DNA from: Acidiphilium sp. PA
Lineage (GTDB): Bacteria > Pseudomonadota > Alphaproteobacteria > Acetobacterales > Acetobacteraceae
Length of the DNA stretch: 64,000 bases
Assembly (NCBI RefSeq): GCF_026191915.1
Contig: NZ_JAIMBY010000001.1
Coordinates: 186,001-250,000, forward strand
Direction: 5' to 3'
The position numbers and the translations under genes were made by a program. Below are positions 1-9,537 of this stretch, one piece after another. Each line of letters opens with the position of its first letter. The stretch's first letter is position 1. The notes beneath the pieces were generated by a model that was not told the origin of the DNA, did not search any database, and saw only the letters and a list, made by a program, of their open reading frames with translations.

Positions 1-1
1 C

Positions 2-121
2 CACACCCTCGGCCCCGACCACTTCGGCCAGTCAGGCGATATCCCCGACCTCTACCGCATCTACGGCATCGACGAAGACGCCATCCTTAACGCCTGCGCC
101 GCTGCGATGCTAATGGCGTAG
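2..121 (+). CDS. C-terminal end of a thiamine-diphosphate E1/transketolase-type enzyme (5'-truncated by window)
   Basis: Only the last 39 codons lie in the window, ending in TAG. The tail reads HTLGPDHFGQSGDIPDLYR followed by IYGIDEDAI. It resembles the C-terminal domain of homodimeric pyruvate dehydrogenase E1 and transketolase-like enzymes, where a G-x-DxFGxS segment precedes a short helix (LYRxYGID). These enzymes decarboxylate 2-oxo acids or transfer two-carbon units using thiamine diphosphate. The catalytic part is outside the window, so E1 and transketolase cannot be separated. A strong GC hairpin follows about 40 bases downstream. Confidence 0.6.
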   Translation, partial: HTLGPDHFGQSGDIPDLYRIYGIDEDAILNACAAAMLMA

Positions 122-158
122 CGAGGGGCTTGGGGTGGCTGCCTTAAGGTAAGCAAGA

Positions 159-177
159 CCAGGGGCTCTGCCCCTGG
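159..177. terminator. GC-rich hairpin after the E1-type gene
   Basis: CCAGGGGC and GCCCCTGG form a perfect 8-bp stem around a TCT loop, with partly complementary AAGCAAG/CTTACTTGC flanks. There is no clear U-tract. It sits between the E1-type stop and the dodecin gene. It could be a terminator, or a copy of a short palindromic intergenic repeat. The 122-294 gap holds nothing else recognisable. Confidence 0.45.
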
Positions 178-294
178 CCTTACTTGCTCTCAAACTCCAC
201 CCCACCACTACCCAGTATTACAGGCCGGGTGATAATTGAAATCGCGGTGGTTGGTGCCAATGTTGTGGATGCAACAATAAATAGGCGACCGAGG

Positions 295-519
295 ATGGAC
301 AATCACACGTATCGGCTGGTGGAGTTGGTTGGGTCTTCACCGACCAGTATTGAGGATGCGATTCAAACCGCGCTGACCAAGGCGCACGAGACTTTGCGCC
401 ACATACATTGGTTTCAGGTGATCGAGACGCGGGGCCATGTCGAGGGCGGCAGGGTTGCGCATTACCAAGTCACGCTGAAGGCTGGCTTCACGCTTGAGGA
501 CGATGGCAAAAGCGCGTAA
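295..519 (+). CDS. Dodecin, flavin-binding dodecamer
   Basis: This is a 74-residue protein with the dodecin pattern: an N-terminal strand ([12 protein letters not shown]), a helix starting [13 protein letters not shown], then strands around [14 protein letters not shown] and a C-terminal [14 protein letters not shown]. Dodecins assemble into hollow dodecamers that bind riboflavin or FAD (or CoA) and are thought to store or buffer flavins in the cytosol; the conserved Trp and Gln near WFQV stack on the flavin. The reading frame is open upstream to 184, but the family begins at MDNHTY and GAGG lies directly before this ATG, so the shorter start is chosen. Length is typical for the family. It appears to be a single-gene unit. 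Confidence 0.93.
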   Translation: MDNHTYRLVELVGSSPTSIEDAIQTALTKAHETLRHIHWFQVIETRGHVEGGRVAHYQVTLKAGFTLEDDGKSA

Positions 520-683
520 GCGCACCGATAATCCAATCTGATGTCGTAACGAAACCATGATCTTGATACGGTATTCCGGCACCGCACCGGATGACCGCGA
601 ATTCACCGTTCGGCCCGATTGAGCCGGTCCAGGCGCCTTGCCATGTCCATCGTACACGGCAGTCAATCAGGAGGGAATCCGCC

Positions 684-896
684 ATGTCCGACCAGAAACA
701 CGAAGAAAAGGTCAGAGAGCTGGCCTACAAACTATGGGAAGAGGCCGGCAAACCCGCCGATCGCGATGACGAGTTCTGGCATCAGGCCCATGCCCAGATC
801 CCGCACCCGCCAGAGGCCCCGGAACCATCGGGCAGCGAAGAGCCGGCCTCGTCCAAATCGCCGCTCACCGCCAAGGTCCCCGCCGGTCAGGCGTAA
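684..896 (+). CDS. DUF2934 family small protein
   Basis: This 70-residue protein has an N-terminal charged helix (KVRELAYKLWEEAGKP) followed by DRDDEFWHQA, the hallmark of DUF2934. These are small proteins of unknown function common in alphaproteobacteria, often fused to or found near stress proteins. The C-terminal half is Pro/Ser/Ala-rich and probably disordered. The ATG is chosen because a full AGGAGGG lies 8 bases upstream. It is followed by a strong inverted repeat shared with the convergent reductase gene. Confidence 0.75.
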   Translation: MSDQKHEEKVRELAYKLWEEAGKPADRDDEFWHQAHAQIPHPPEAPEPSGSEEPASSKSPLTAKVPAGQA

Positions 897-903
897 CCTG
901 ACC

Positions 904-939
904 GCACGGCAAGCGGGCCCGGCGGCGCGCTTGCCGTGC
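904..939. terminator. Bidirectional terminator hairpin between convergent genes
   Basis: GCACGGCAAGCG (904-915) pairs perfectly with CGCTTGCCGTGC (928-939). The 12-bp GC stem lies in the short gap between the DUF2934 gene and the convergent reductase gene. It lacks a long T-tract, but the placement suits a shared terminator. Confidence 0.6.
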
Positions 940-941
940 CG

Positions 942-1715
942 TCATTTCTCGACAAATGCTTTTTCGATGACGTATTCGCCAGGGTGCGACGAGTTTCCTT
1001 CGTTGAACCCGCCCGCCTCGAGCAGCGCCGTCATGTCGGAAAGGAACGCCGGGCTGCCGCACAGCATCACGCGATCGCTCCCGGGCGAAAGCGGTGGCAA
1101 GTTGTAGCTCGGGTCGAACCCGTCGCGCATCAGCGTGGTGATCCGCCCGTTGTGACGGAACGGCTCACGCGTCACGGTCGGGTAATACAGCAATTGCGCG
1201 CGTACCATGTCGCCGATGAATTCGTTCTGCGGCAGCGTGCTGGTGATATAGGTCTCATAGGCCAGCTCCGAGACATGCCGGCAGCCATGCACCAAAATGA
1301 TCTGTTCGAACCGCTCATAAATATCCGGCTCACGGATAATGCTCATGAACGGCGCCAGCCCCGTCCCGGTCCCCAGCAGATACAGCCGCGCACCCGGCCG
1401 CAGATTATCGGCCACGAGCGTTCCGGTCGGCTTGCGCCCGACCAGCACGGTATCGCCGGGCTTGACGTGCTGCAACTGCGAGGTGAGCGGGCCGGACGGC
1501 ACCTTGATGCTGAAAAACTCCAGATGATCCTCATACGTCGCACTCGCCATCGAATAGGCGCGCATCAGCTTCCGCCCGCCGACATCGAGCCCGATCATCG
1601 TGAACTGCCCGGCCACGAACCGGAACGACGGATCGCGCGTCACCGTGAAGCTGAACAGCCGATCAGTCCAATGATGCACATCGGTGACGGTTTCGGTATT
1701 ATGGCTGGCACTCAT
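942..1715 (-). CDS. fpr: Ferredoxin--NADP+ reductase
   Basis: This 257-residue flavoprotein matches bacterial (subclass I) ferredoxin/flavodoxin-NADP+ reductases. It exchanges electrons between NADPH and ferredoxin or flavodoxin in the cytosol, supplying Fe-S assembly and oxidative-stress repair. The FAD domain has RAYSMAS (the RxYS motif) and an FVAGQF strand. The NADP domain has GTGTGLAPF and, near the end, the CGSPAF segment. The C-terminus EYVIEKAFVEK is the short type seen in bacterial FPRs. An ATG 18 bases further upstream (1733) is possible, but GGAG sits about 8 bases before the 1715 ATG. It stands apart from the pbpC unit by about 140 bases. Confidence 0.92.
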   Translation of the reverse strand: MSASHNTETVTDVHHWTDRLFSFTVTRDPSFRFVAGQFTMIGLDVGGRKLMRAYSMASATYEDHLEFFSIKVPSGPLTSQLQHVKPGDTVLVGRKPTGTLVADNLRPGARLYLLGTGTGLAPFMSIIREPDIYERFEQIILVHGCRHVSELAYETYITSTLPQNEFIGDMVRAQLLYYPTVTREPFRHNGRITTLMRDGFDPSYNLPPLSPGSDRVMLCGSPAFLSDMTALLEAGGFNEGNSSHPGEYVIEKAFVEK

Positions 1716-1858
1716 CAGGCTCGCTCCGCGCATCGTTCGGGTCAGGATCAGTCGGTGGTCGTAGAAAAACTGTCAGTCCTTTGCAACACTGGTCCCTCAC
1801 ATGGCGATCCCCGGCAACCTGACCAGCGGCAGGTCAGCCCTGCATCAACCTTGGCGCC

Positions 1859-3820
1859 TCACCGTACGTGGACGGTCCGGGTAATCGTCCGCCCGGTCGC
1901 ATCCATGATCGTGAGCCGATAGAACCCCGGCCCCGGCGGCTGCCATTCGGTGCTGCGCAGCGCCGGGATCGACGCGATCACCCGATCATCGACCATGAAC
2001 CGCAGCGGCCGCACCCCGCCCATCGCCCGCAAATCCACCGGATCGCCCGCCGGCAGAACCAGTTTCGGCGCCGGCGCGAGCAGCGTGAACGGCAACGCCG
2101 GCTTCGCCGCCGTCAGCACGAGCGGTGTGCGCGATCGTGGCAGCGCCAACGGGGCCGCCGGCAGAAACCCGAACACATCCGCCAGCACCGGCAACGCGGC
2201 CAGCGCGAACTGCCCCGCCAGCGCCCCGCCGTCCGGCGCGCCGATCCACACACCCACCACCGCGTCCCGATCGTAGCCGAACGCCCAATTATCCCGATTC
2301 CCCGCACTGGTGCCGGTTTTCCACGCAATTCCCGCCGGCCCGCCACCCGGAAACGGCCGCGTCAGAATCCCGGTGATTTCCTGCGCGATCGCCGGTGACA
2401 GCAGCAGCCGCCGCCGCCGCGCCTCACCCGCCAGCACATGCAATCGCTCGACCCGCCCATCCGTCGCAAGCGCGGCATACAGCGCCATCAGCCGCCGCAT
2501 CGTAATCCCCGCACCCCCCAGCGCCAACGGCAACGAGGGTGCCGCCCCGCGCGGCAGCGCAAGCGGCACCCCGGCCGCCGCGAGCGCCGCGGCAAAATGC
2601 TGCGGCCCATACGCCCGCATCAACGCCACCGCCGGCAGATTGAGCGAGCGGCGCAGCGCGGTCGTCGCGGTCACCGCCCCCTTGAACCGCCCGGTGTAGT
2701 CATCCGGCGCATACCCGCCGAACCGACCGGGCAGATCGGTCAGCACCCCATGCGGCCGGGCCAGCCCATCGGCGAAAGCAAGCCCATATAAAAACGGCTT
2801 GAGCGCCGACCCCGGCGACCGCACCGCCCGCGTCAGATCGACAAAGCCGGCCCGCCGCGCGTCGCCCCAGTCCCCGGCATAAACCGCCCGGATCGCCCTG
2901 CTCCGCGCATCCACCACCATGATCGCAAGGCTCTCATGCGGCCCCAGCCCGCGCATCACCCCAAGCGCGAACCGCGCGATCGCGGCATCGAGCGGCCCAT
3001 CGATCGTGGTGCGCGCCCCGGCCGGCAAATGCACCGTCACCTGCGGCGCCAGCACCAGAAACCGATGCCGCCGCCGCGGCACCGCACGCGCCTCGGCATG
3101 GCGCAGCGCCGCGCCTGAAATCACCCCCGCCGCCGCGGCCGCCGCGAGCACCCGGTTGCGCGCCGCCATCGCCGCACGCGGATGCACTGCTGGGTCGAGT
3201 GCTGCCGGCCGCCGGCACAGCGCAACCAGCAAAGCCGCCTCCGCCGGGCTCAACCGCCGCGGACCATGGCCGAACCACGCGTGCGACGCCGCCTCCACCC
3301 CGACCAGATTGCCCCCGAACGGCGCGAGCGAGAGCCACATGCCCAGGATCGCCGCCTTGCTGTAATGCTCGTTCAACGCCAGCGCATGAAACGCCTCATC
3401 GAGCTTCACCGCCAGCGTGCGCGGCGCCGGATGCAGCAGCCGCGTCACCTGCATGGTCAGCGTCGATGCGCCCGAAACCACATGCCCCGCCGCCAGCAAT
3501 TGCGCGCTCGCCCGCAGGATCGACAGCGGATCGACCCCCGGGTCAAGATAGAAATGCCGATCCTCGACCGCAATCACCATCCGCGCCAGCAACGGATCGA
3601 CCGTCGCCGCATCGCTCGGCAATTTCCACTCGCCCCGCGCATCCTCGAACGTCGCAATCACATGACCATGCCGGCCGAAACTCTGCCGGCTCTGCACAAC
3701 CAGGCGCGACAGTCCGGGCGGGCGAAACCACGCCAGCCCAAAGATCAGCCCGATCGCAACAACACCAGCAAGCCCAACCGCCCCAAGCCGGCGCCGCATC
3801 TCAGGGCCGCGGCGCGGCAT
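1859..3820 (-). CDS. pbpC: Penicillin-binding protein 1C (bifunctional transglycosylase/transpeptidase)
   Basis: This 653-residue inner-membrane peptidoglycan synthase has one N-terminal membrane anchor (VGLAGVVAIGLIFGLAW). The GT51 glycosyltransferase domain shows EDRHFYLDPGVDPLSI (catalytic Glu) and GASTLTMQVTRLL. The transpeptidase domain shows SPGSALKPF (catalytic Ser of SxxK), SLN and KTGTS. The last 90 residues look like the PBP1C-specific C-terminal beta domain. It is shorter than E. coli PbpC (about 770). It lies directly downstream of, and overlaps, the giant A2M gene; the pbpC-A2M pair is conserved in many proteobacteria, where both are thought to protect or repair the wall after attack. 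A second start at 3799 (MRRRLG) would begin one base after the A2M stop and is equally plausible. Confidence 0.93.
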   Translation of the reverse strand: MPRRGPEMRRRLGAVGLAGVVAIGLIFGLAWFRPPGLSRLVVQSRQSFGRHGHVIATFEDARGEWKLPSDAATVDPLLARMVIAVEDRHFYLDPGVDPLSILRASAQLLAAGHVVSGASTLTMQVTRLLHPAPRTLAVKLDEAFHALALNEHYSKAAILGMWLSLAPFGGNLVGVEAASHAWFGHGPRRLSPAEAALLVALCRRPAALDPAVHPRAAMAARNRVLAAAAAAGVISGAALRHAEARAVPRRRHRFLVLAPQVTVHLPAGARTTIDGPLDAAIARFALGVMRGLGPHESLAIMVVDARSRAIRAVYAGDWGDARRAGFVDLTRAVRSPGSALKPFLYGLAFADGLARPHGVLTDLPGRFGGYAPDDYTGRFKGAVTATTALRRSLNLPAVALMRAYGPQHFAAALAAAGVPLALPRGAAPSLPLALGGAGITMRRLMALYAALATDGRVERLHVLAGEARRRRLLLSPAIAQEITGILTRPFPGGGPAGIAWKTGTSAGNRDNWAFGYDRDAVVGVWIGAPDGGALAGQFALAALPVLADVFGFLPAAPLALPRSRTPLVLTAAKPALPFTLLAPAPKLVLPAGDPVDLRAMGGVRPLRFMVDDRVIASIPALRSTEWQPPGPGFYRLTIMDATGRTITRTVHVR

Positions 3821-6800
3821 CGCGCTTGAGCACGGCCATCCGCCGCTCGGTCTGATCGATCAGGCAGGCCACCCCCTTCGCCGTCCGCATCGCCACCGCC
3901 TGCCGCCCGCACGCGGCCCGCTTGTCGATGATCCATTGCGACTCCCCAACCCGCAGCAACGCCTGCTCGCCCGGCGGCAGGGTCCGCATCAACGCGTCAT
4001 ATTGCCTCGCCAATGCGGCATTCGCGGCCTTGAGCTTCGGCGACCCACCACCCCCCGGCGCTGCCCCGGATTTCTGCGCTGCCCCCGCTTTCGGCGTCAC
4101 CACCGGCTTCGGCGCCGCCTGCCCCGGCGCCAGCACCGTCACGCTGCCCCCCGCCGTCCGGCCGAACACCATCGGGTGAACCATATCCGACAGCGTCACC
4201 CCCGGCAGCGTGAAATGCCCCGGCGTCACCGCCCGCACCATCACGGCGACGCGGAATTCCCGATCCACCCCATTGTCCTCGCCGAAATAATTGGAATCGG
4301 GCGGCGCCAGATCGAACGCGGCCTCATAGCGATCATCCGAAGCCGCCCGCACGCGCGGATGGCTGAGCCGGCCCAGCCAGTCCAGCGCACTGCCGCTCAC
4401 CGCCCCGCTCGCAATATTGCCCGCAAGCTCCCACCCCGCCGGCAGACCGGCATCGACCACGGCCCGATGCGGCGCGGAATCGACCGCCCGGCCGCTGATC
4501 ACCATGATGAAACTGGTGTTCTGCGCCAGCACCGCCGGGTCGAGCGCGGTGCCGTCCAGCGCATAGAACCGCCGCGTCACGACCATGCCGTGCCGCACCG
4601 CCGCCGGTGCCCGATCCGGCACGCCAGTCGTCGCAACACTCACCGCCAGCGCCGTCGTCGCCCGATTGACAATCGCCGCCGGCCCCACCAACGCCTCGCT
4701 GACCGCCTTGTCCGCCTTGATCGCGCGGCCACCGATCGTGAAATCCATCGGCGGCGGCGGCGCGCCGAGCACCCCATCGGCAAAACACGCCCAGGCCAGT
4801 TCCTGCGCGCTCAAATCCGCGACATCGATCCCCTGCCCCGGCAGATCCGCCCGCAACGCCGCAAGCCGGCCGTGCAGCAACCCGGTCTGCGCCACCACCG
4901 CAGGCACCGCCCAGGCATCGCGCAACGGCGACCCGAACGCCTGGTTCCAATCCTGATCCAGAAAATACCAATCCCCGGTCAAGCGGTTATGCATCGACAG
5001 TGCCGCATCCAGCGCATGCCGCGCCGCCCCCGGCTCGCCGATCTCATCCAGCGCCGCGCCTAGCTGCGCGCGTGCCAGCGGCATGTGCAACCCATCGAGC
5101 CCCTCGCCCAGCTGGCGGATCACCCCCGCCGGCGGCCGCCCCGCCAGGCCCAGCACATAGGCCGCATAAACCTGCGAGACCGCGCTGCCCTCCCCGTGCA
5201 CCACCTCGTCATGCAACCACGCCAACGCCTGATCGATCTGCGCCTCCGGCACATACGCCCCCGCCTTGCGCGCGCGCAGCAAAAACTCCGTCGCATACGC
5301 GCTCAGCCACGGCTCACTGGTATCCTGCGACGACCACAGCCCGAACGCCCCATCGAACCGCTGCAAATCCAGCACCTGCTCCACCGCCCGCGCCAGCCGC
5401 GCCTGCGGCTCCGGCCCCGCGACCGGCCCATGCAGCACCGTCAGCGGCAGACCCCGGCTCACGCTCTGTGCCAGAAACGGCAGGTGGTTCGCCGCCAGCG
5501 CCTGCATATACTCCGCCGGATCGAACGGCAGCGTATTACCGAACGTGATGGTCGCGCGCACCGAGCCCGGATAAAACCCGGCGTCGTTCACCCCGATCGT
5601 CGCCCGCGCCCCCGGCCTGACCGTCGCGGTCATCAACCGGCTCACCGCCGCGCGGGCGGAGTGCACACTCATCGTCCAATGCCGGTCCAGCGTATAATGC
5701 GCGCCGCGCAACGCCAGATCGATCCGCCCGGTGCCCTCCGCCTGCGCCGCATCCAGCCCGAACCGCACCACCTGGCGCGCACCCGGCTTCAGATCGATCG
5801 TCGCGCGCGCCGCCCCCGCCAGGCGCAACGGCCCGGATACGCTGAGCCGCGCGGTGAAACTGCCATCCGGCAAATCCAGGTTCTGCAGCATCAACCCGGC
5901 ATCCGCACTGTCCCCCGGTGCCAGAAAGCGCGGCAGCAGCGCATCGGCAATCACCCGGTTGCGCACAATGATATCGCTGTTCGCCGCACCCACCGCCGTC
6001 CTGGTCCAGGCCACCGCCATCAGCCTGATCTGGCCGTTGAACGAGGGTATATGCAGCGTGACATGCGCAATCCCATCCGCCCCCGCCTGCACCGGCCCTG
6101 CGAACAACGAAACGATGCGCTGCGGAACAGGCTTGTTCGCCGGTCCGAAATTGGCCCCCGCGCCGTTCTTCAGCACCGCCGGCTGGCCGGAGGGCGGCAG
6201 GATCAGCCCGGCGTAATCATCCAGCACGCTCACCCCCAACCGGCGCTGGCCGAAAAAATGCCCGAGCGGATCAGGGTCGGCGAAATCGGTCAGCTGCAAG
6301 ATCCCCTCATCCACCGCCGCCAGCGTCACATACGCCCCCGGCCGCGCGCGGACATCGAACGTCACATCCCGCCCCGGCCGATACAGCGGCTTCACCGGAA
6401 TCGACACATCGATCCGCCGCCGCCCCGGCTTCACGCCAATCCAGGTCAGCCCGATCGCCCGCCCCGGCTGATGCGTCGCATCGCCCTTCCGAAACGCCTC
6501 GACCATCGCATACGCACCCGCCCCCCACCGCCGCCTGACCGCGATGTTCAGCGTCGTCCCGCCCTGCGGCAGGGTGAAGTTCCGCGTCGAAATCACATCG
6601 TTATTGGCCATCACCAGCGTCGCCGGCCCCGCGAACGGCGCGCTCACATGAACCTGCGCGGTATCGCCCACCGCGTAATCGCGCGCACCGGATGAAACCG
6701 TCACCCGCTGCGGCGCCGCCGGATTGGCCGAGGTCGCCCAGCCCGAATAAAACACCACCGAGCTTGCCGCGAACCCGCCCTTCGCCTGCACCACCCGCAG

Positions 6801-9347
6801 CCGATACCGCCCCCAACCCAGCACCGGCGCGCTGAAATGCGTCGGCTTGCCCGGTTGCAACGTCACAGTCACCGTCTCCACCGGCCGATTCACATGGCTG
6901 ATCGACCAGCGCGCCACCGAGCCGTTGTAATAAATGTTCCACTCGGTGTCCTGGCGCACCAGGCTCACCGTCACCGGCATCGCCACCGCCGCCCCCGCCG
7001 GATCGACCGCGGCAATCTCGAACCCCGGCGCCACCTTGTTGCCCACCGTATCATCGGCGAAATCCGGCTTGATCCCGATCAAAGGCGCCGCCGGCGTCAC
7101 CGGCAGCGTGATCGTCTTGGTCACCGCCCGGCCGGAGGGATCATCGATGCTCACACGCAGCTTCGCCGCAATCGCATGGGTGGTGTCCGGCGGATTGGTC
7201 AGATCGATCCGCACGCTCGTATTGCCATGCGGCCCGGTCGCTGCCAGTTGCACATGGCTCAGCGGCGACTCGAACATCTCGCCCTGCAAGCCGAACCGAT
7301 ACCCCGCCCATTGCGCAAACGGCGTCGCCGCCGTCACCAGCCGCACCGTCGCCGTCCCGCTCAGGGCCGAACCCGGCGCACCATATAAAAACCGCACATT
7401 GACCGGCCAATGATCGCGCTTGCCCGCCACCAGCGGCTTCGGCTGCCCGAGCGAAACCTTCAGCTTCGCCGGCACGAACGCCGCAACCGTGAAATGCCGC
7501 TCCGCCAGCGCCGGCTTGTTGGTCCCCATCGCCAGGCTGACCGACCAGTTCCCCGCCTGCGCAGCCCCCGGCAGCACAACCGGCAGCGTCACCGCATCAT
7601 CATCCTGCCGCGCCAACACCCGATCGAGGTAAACCTGCCCGGCCGGCCGCCGCACGATCACGTGCAACGGCAAATCGAGCGGCGTCTCCCGATCGGTCCG
7701 ATACAGCGCCATGACATGCACGGTCTCGCCCGGCCGATAAATCCCCCGATCCAGCCACAAGAACGGATCGATCCGATGCGCCACCGGCCGCCCCGAAATC
7801 CCCCGATCGGACAAATCGAGCGGCGATCCCCTCAAATCGAACACCGTGAAATCACCATCCGGCGCGGTGATATGCAAAGCAACCGGCGCCTGCCCGCCGC
7901 TGCCCGCCAGCAGCGGCGCCGCAAAAGTCGCGAACCCGTCACCATCCGTCGTCGCCGTCGCCAGAATCGAATTATCCGATGCGATCAACGCAATCTTCAC
8001 GCCGCTCTGCGGCTGTGCCGCGGTAAAATTGCGGATCTGCACATGCAGCCCGTTCCAACCGCGCCAGAGCACCGGCGCCAGATCGGTCCGCAGCACCAGC
8101 TGCACCGCATGCAACGCATAATCGCTCTTCTGCCCCGCCCCCGGCCGCAGCTCGATCGCATAAAGACCCGGCCCGGTCATAACCTTGGGCAATTTCAGCA
8201 CCGAGCGGATCAACCGGTTCGAAACGAACCCCGGCACCGCCGCCTCACCCTGCCAGACCGTCCTGCCATAATTGCCGTTCAGCGTGTTCTGATAGGAATC
8301 CGGATTGAACAGCGGATGGCTCGCGAAAAATCCGGTCAACGACCGCTCCGCCACCCGCACGATCTTCAGCCGTACCCTGTCCAGATTGACAGTGGAAACC
8401 CCCACCGCCGGCGGCGATGAGGCGGGGATCAGAAAATGCGTGACATCCGCAATCAACTGCGCCCGCCGCGCGCCGATCGCCACGCGCACCTTCATATCCT
8501 CCGGCAGGCGCGCGCCACCCTGCAACGGCATCCCGCGCAGCAGCGTCACCGTGCTGGAATGGCCGGCCGGCAGACCGGCAACACAAATCGCGCCGGCCTG
8601 CACGCTCACCGCCGCCTGTGGCTCGGGCGGCGCAAACCGCACCCAATCCCCCGCATGAAAATCCGCTGCCCGGCTCGGCTTCACCGTCAATGCAATACAG
8701 GCGCTGGTCGGAAACTGGTTGGCATGCACGGTCAACCTGGTCACCCGCACGCCATAGGTCTTGCGCGCCGCCGCCAATTTGTCCGCAATCACCCGATCAT
8801 CCGGATACGCACGCTGCAACGCCGCCAGCACATCGAGCCGCGCCAACTGATTGTCCTGCAGCGACAACGCCTTGACGATCAAAAGCAGTGCCCGCTTGGC
8901 ACGCACCGCATCGCCGCCGGATGTCTCGTTCTGCCGATACGCAATGAACGCCGCCGCCTCGATCGCGGCCGGATCGGGCTTGGCGATGCGCGACAGCGCC
9001 GTGGCATAATCGAGCCACAACCCCGGCTGCGCCGCATCGCCAATCGTCAACCGCCGCCGGTAAAGCGCCGCCGCGGCCGCCCAATCCTGATCATCGAACG
9101 CCTGCTTCGCCCGCCGCGCCAAATCCGCCCGATGCGCCGCAACGCCCGCGCTGTCCCCCGCCACCCGCCGATCCGCAAACGCCTGAAACCCCCGCGCATC
9201 CGCCACCAGCCCCGGCAGCAGATGCCGCAGACCAACGCCCGCCGGCGGCGCATCAGCCACCGCCGCCCGATGGTTCAGCCCCATCCCCGCAATCGCGAGG
9301 CAGAGGCCGGCAACCGACCGCAAAAACGATCGACGCACCCTGCCCAT
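3801..9347 (-). CDS. Bacterial alpha-2-macroglobulin, thioester-less, with LprI-like C-terminal domain
   Basis: This periplasmic protein of about 1848 residues begins with a cleavable signal peptide (MGRVRRSFLRSVAGLCLAI, cleavage near AVA-DA); no lipobox is seen. A helical region (about 30-180) precedes repeated macroglobulin beta domains containing MG1/MG2 landmarks such as FLWLDRGIYRPGETV and YRPGRDVTF. Near residue 1290 the thioester position, normally YPYGCLEQ, reads NHLPFLAQ, so Cys and Glu are both lost. The toroid helices follow (DGAFGLWSS). After an Ala/Pro/Gly linker the last 80 residues, with Cys pairs in KRAACG and GVACLID, resemble LprI/DUF1311 lysozyme-inhibitor domains. A2Ms trap proteases; pairing with pbpC suggests envelope defence. 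An upstream start at 9461 would spoil the signal peptide. The LprI assignment rests on pattern only. Confidence 0.88.
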   Translation of the reverse strand: MGRVRRSFLRSVAGLCLAIAGMGLNHRAAVADAPPAGVGLRHLLPGLVADARGFQAFADRRVAGDSAGVAAHRADLARRAKQAFDDQDWAAAAALYRRRLTIGDAAQPGLWLDYATALSRIAKPDPAAIEAAAFIAYRQNETSGGDAVRAKRALLLIVKALSLQDNQLARLDVLAALQRAYPDDRVIADKLAAARKTYGVRVTRLTVHANQFPTSACIALTVKPSRAADFHAGDWVRFAPPEPQAAVSVQAGAICVAGLPAGHSSTVTLLRGMPLQGGARLPEDMKVRVAIGARRAQLIADVTHFLIPASSPPAVGVSTVNLDRVRLKIVRVAERSLTGFFASHPLFNPDSYQNTLNGNYGRTVWQGEAAVPGFVSNRLIRSVLKLPKVMTGPGLYAIELRPGAGQKSDYALHAVQLVLRTDLAPVLWRGWNGLHVQIRNFTAAQPQSGVKIALIASDNSILATATTDGDGFATFAAPLLAGSGGQAPVALHITAPDGDFTVFDLRGSPLDLSDRGISGRPVAHRIDPFLWLDRGIYRPGETVHVMALYRTDRETPLDLPLHVIVRRPAGQVYLDRVLARQDDDAVTLPVVLPGAAQAGNWSVSLAMGTNKPALAERHFTVAAFVPAKLKVSLGQPKPLVAGKRDHWPVNVRFLYGAPGSALSGTATVRLVTAATPFAQWAGYRFGLQGEMFESPLSHVQLAATGPHGNTSVRIDLTNPPDTTHAIAAKLRVSIDDPSGRAVTKTITLPVTPAAPLIGIKPDFADDTVGNKVAPGFEIAAVDPAGAAVAMPVTVSLVRQDTEWNIYYNGSVARWSISHVNRPVETVTVTLQPGKPTHFSAPVLGWGRYRLRVVQAKGGFAASSVVFYSGWATSANPAAPQRVTVSSGARDYAVGDTAQVHVSAPFAGPATLVMANNDVISTRNFTLPQGGTTLNIAVRRRWGAGAYAMVEAFRKGDATHQPGRAIGLTWIGVKPGRRRIDVSIPVKPLYRPGRDVTFDVRARPGAYVTLAAVDEGILQLTDFADPDPLGHFFGQRRLGVSVLDDYAGLILPPSGQPAVLKNGAGANFGPANKPVPQRIVSLFAGPVQAGADGIAHVTLHIPSFNGQIRLMAVAWTRTAVGAANSDIIVRNRVIADALLPRFLAPGDSADAGLMLQNLDLPDGSFTARLSVSGPLRLAGAARATIDLKPGARQVVRFGLDAAQAEGTGRIDLALRGAHYTLDRHWTMSVHSARAAVSRLMTATVRPGARATIGVNDAGFYPGSVRATITFGNTLPFDPAEYMQALAANHLPFLAQSVSRGLPLTVLHGPVAGPEPQARLARAVEQVLDLQRFDGAFGLWSSQDTSEPWLSAYATEFLLRARKAGAYVPEAQIDQALAWLHDEVVHGEGSAVSQVYAAYVLGLAGRPPAGVIRQLGEGLDGLHMPLARAQLGAALDEIGEPGAARHALDAALSMHNRLTGDWYFLDQDWNQAFGSPLRDAWAVPAVVAQTGLLHGRLAALRADLPGQGIDVADLSAQELAWACFADGVLGAPPPPMDFTIGGRAIKADKAVSEALVGPAAIVNRATTALAVSVATTGVPDRAPAAVRHGMVVTRRFYALDGTALDPAVLAQNTSFIMVISGRAVDSAPHRAVVDAGLPAGWELAGNIASGAVSGSALDWLGRLSHPRVRAASDDRYEAAFDLAPPDSNYFGEDNGVDREFRVAVMVRAVTPGHFTLPGVTLSDMVHPMVFGRTAGGSVTVLAPGQAAPKPVVTPKAGAAQKSGAAPGGGGSPKLKAANAALARQYDALMRTLPPGEQALLRVGESQWIIDKRAACGRQAVAMRTAKGVACLIDQTERRMAVLKRDAAPRP

Positions 9348-9537
9348 CAAATACAGCGATCCATGACGATATCCGACATAGCAGCGCCCCCGATGTTCAC
9401 CCGGCAGACATAGGCAAGCCGGCTTTGCTCCCGGCGTTCGATAACAGGAGGCCGGAACCATGCCTAGCGCGCCCGCAACCAGCAGGGAAAACCCGCGCCT
9501 TACGCCAGATGGCGCCGCATCCTCGGCCGGCCCGCCC

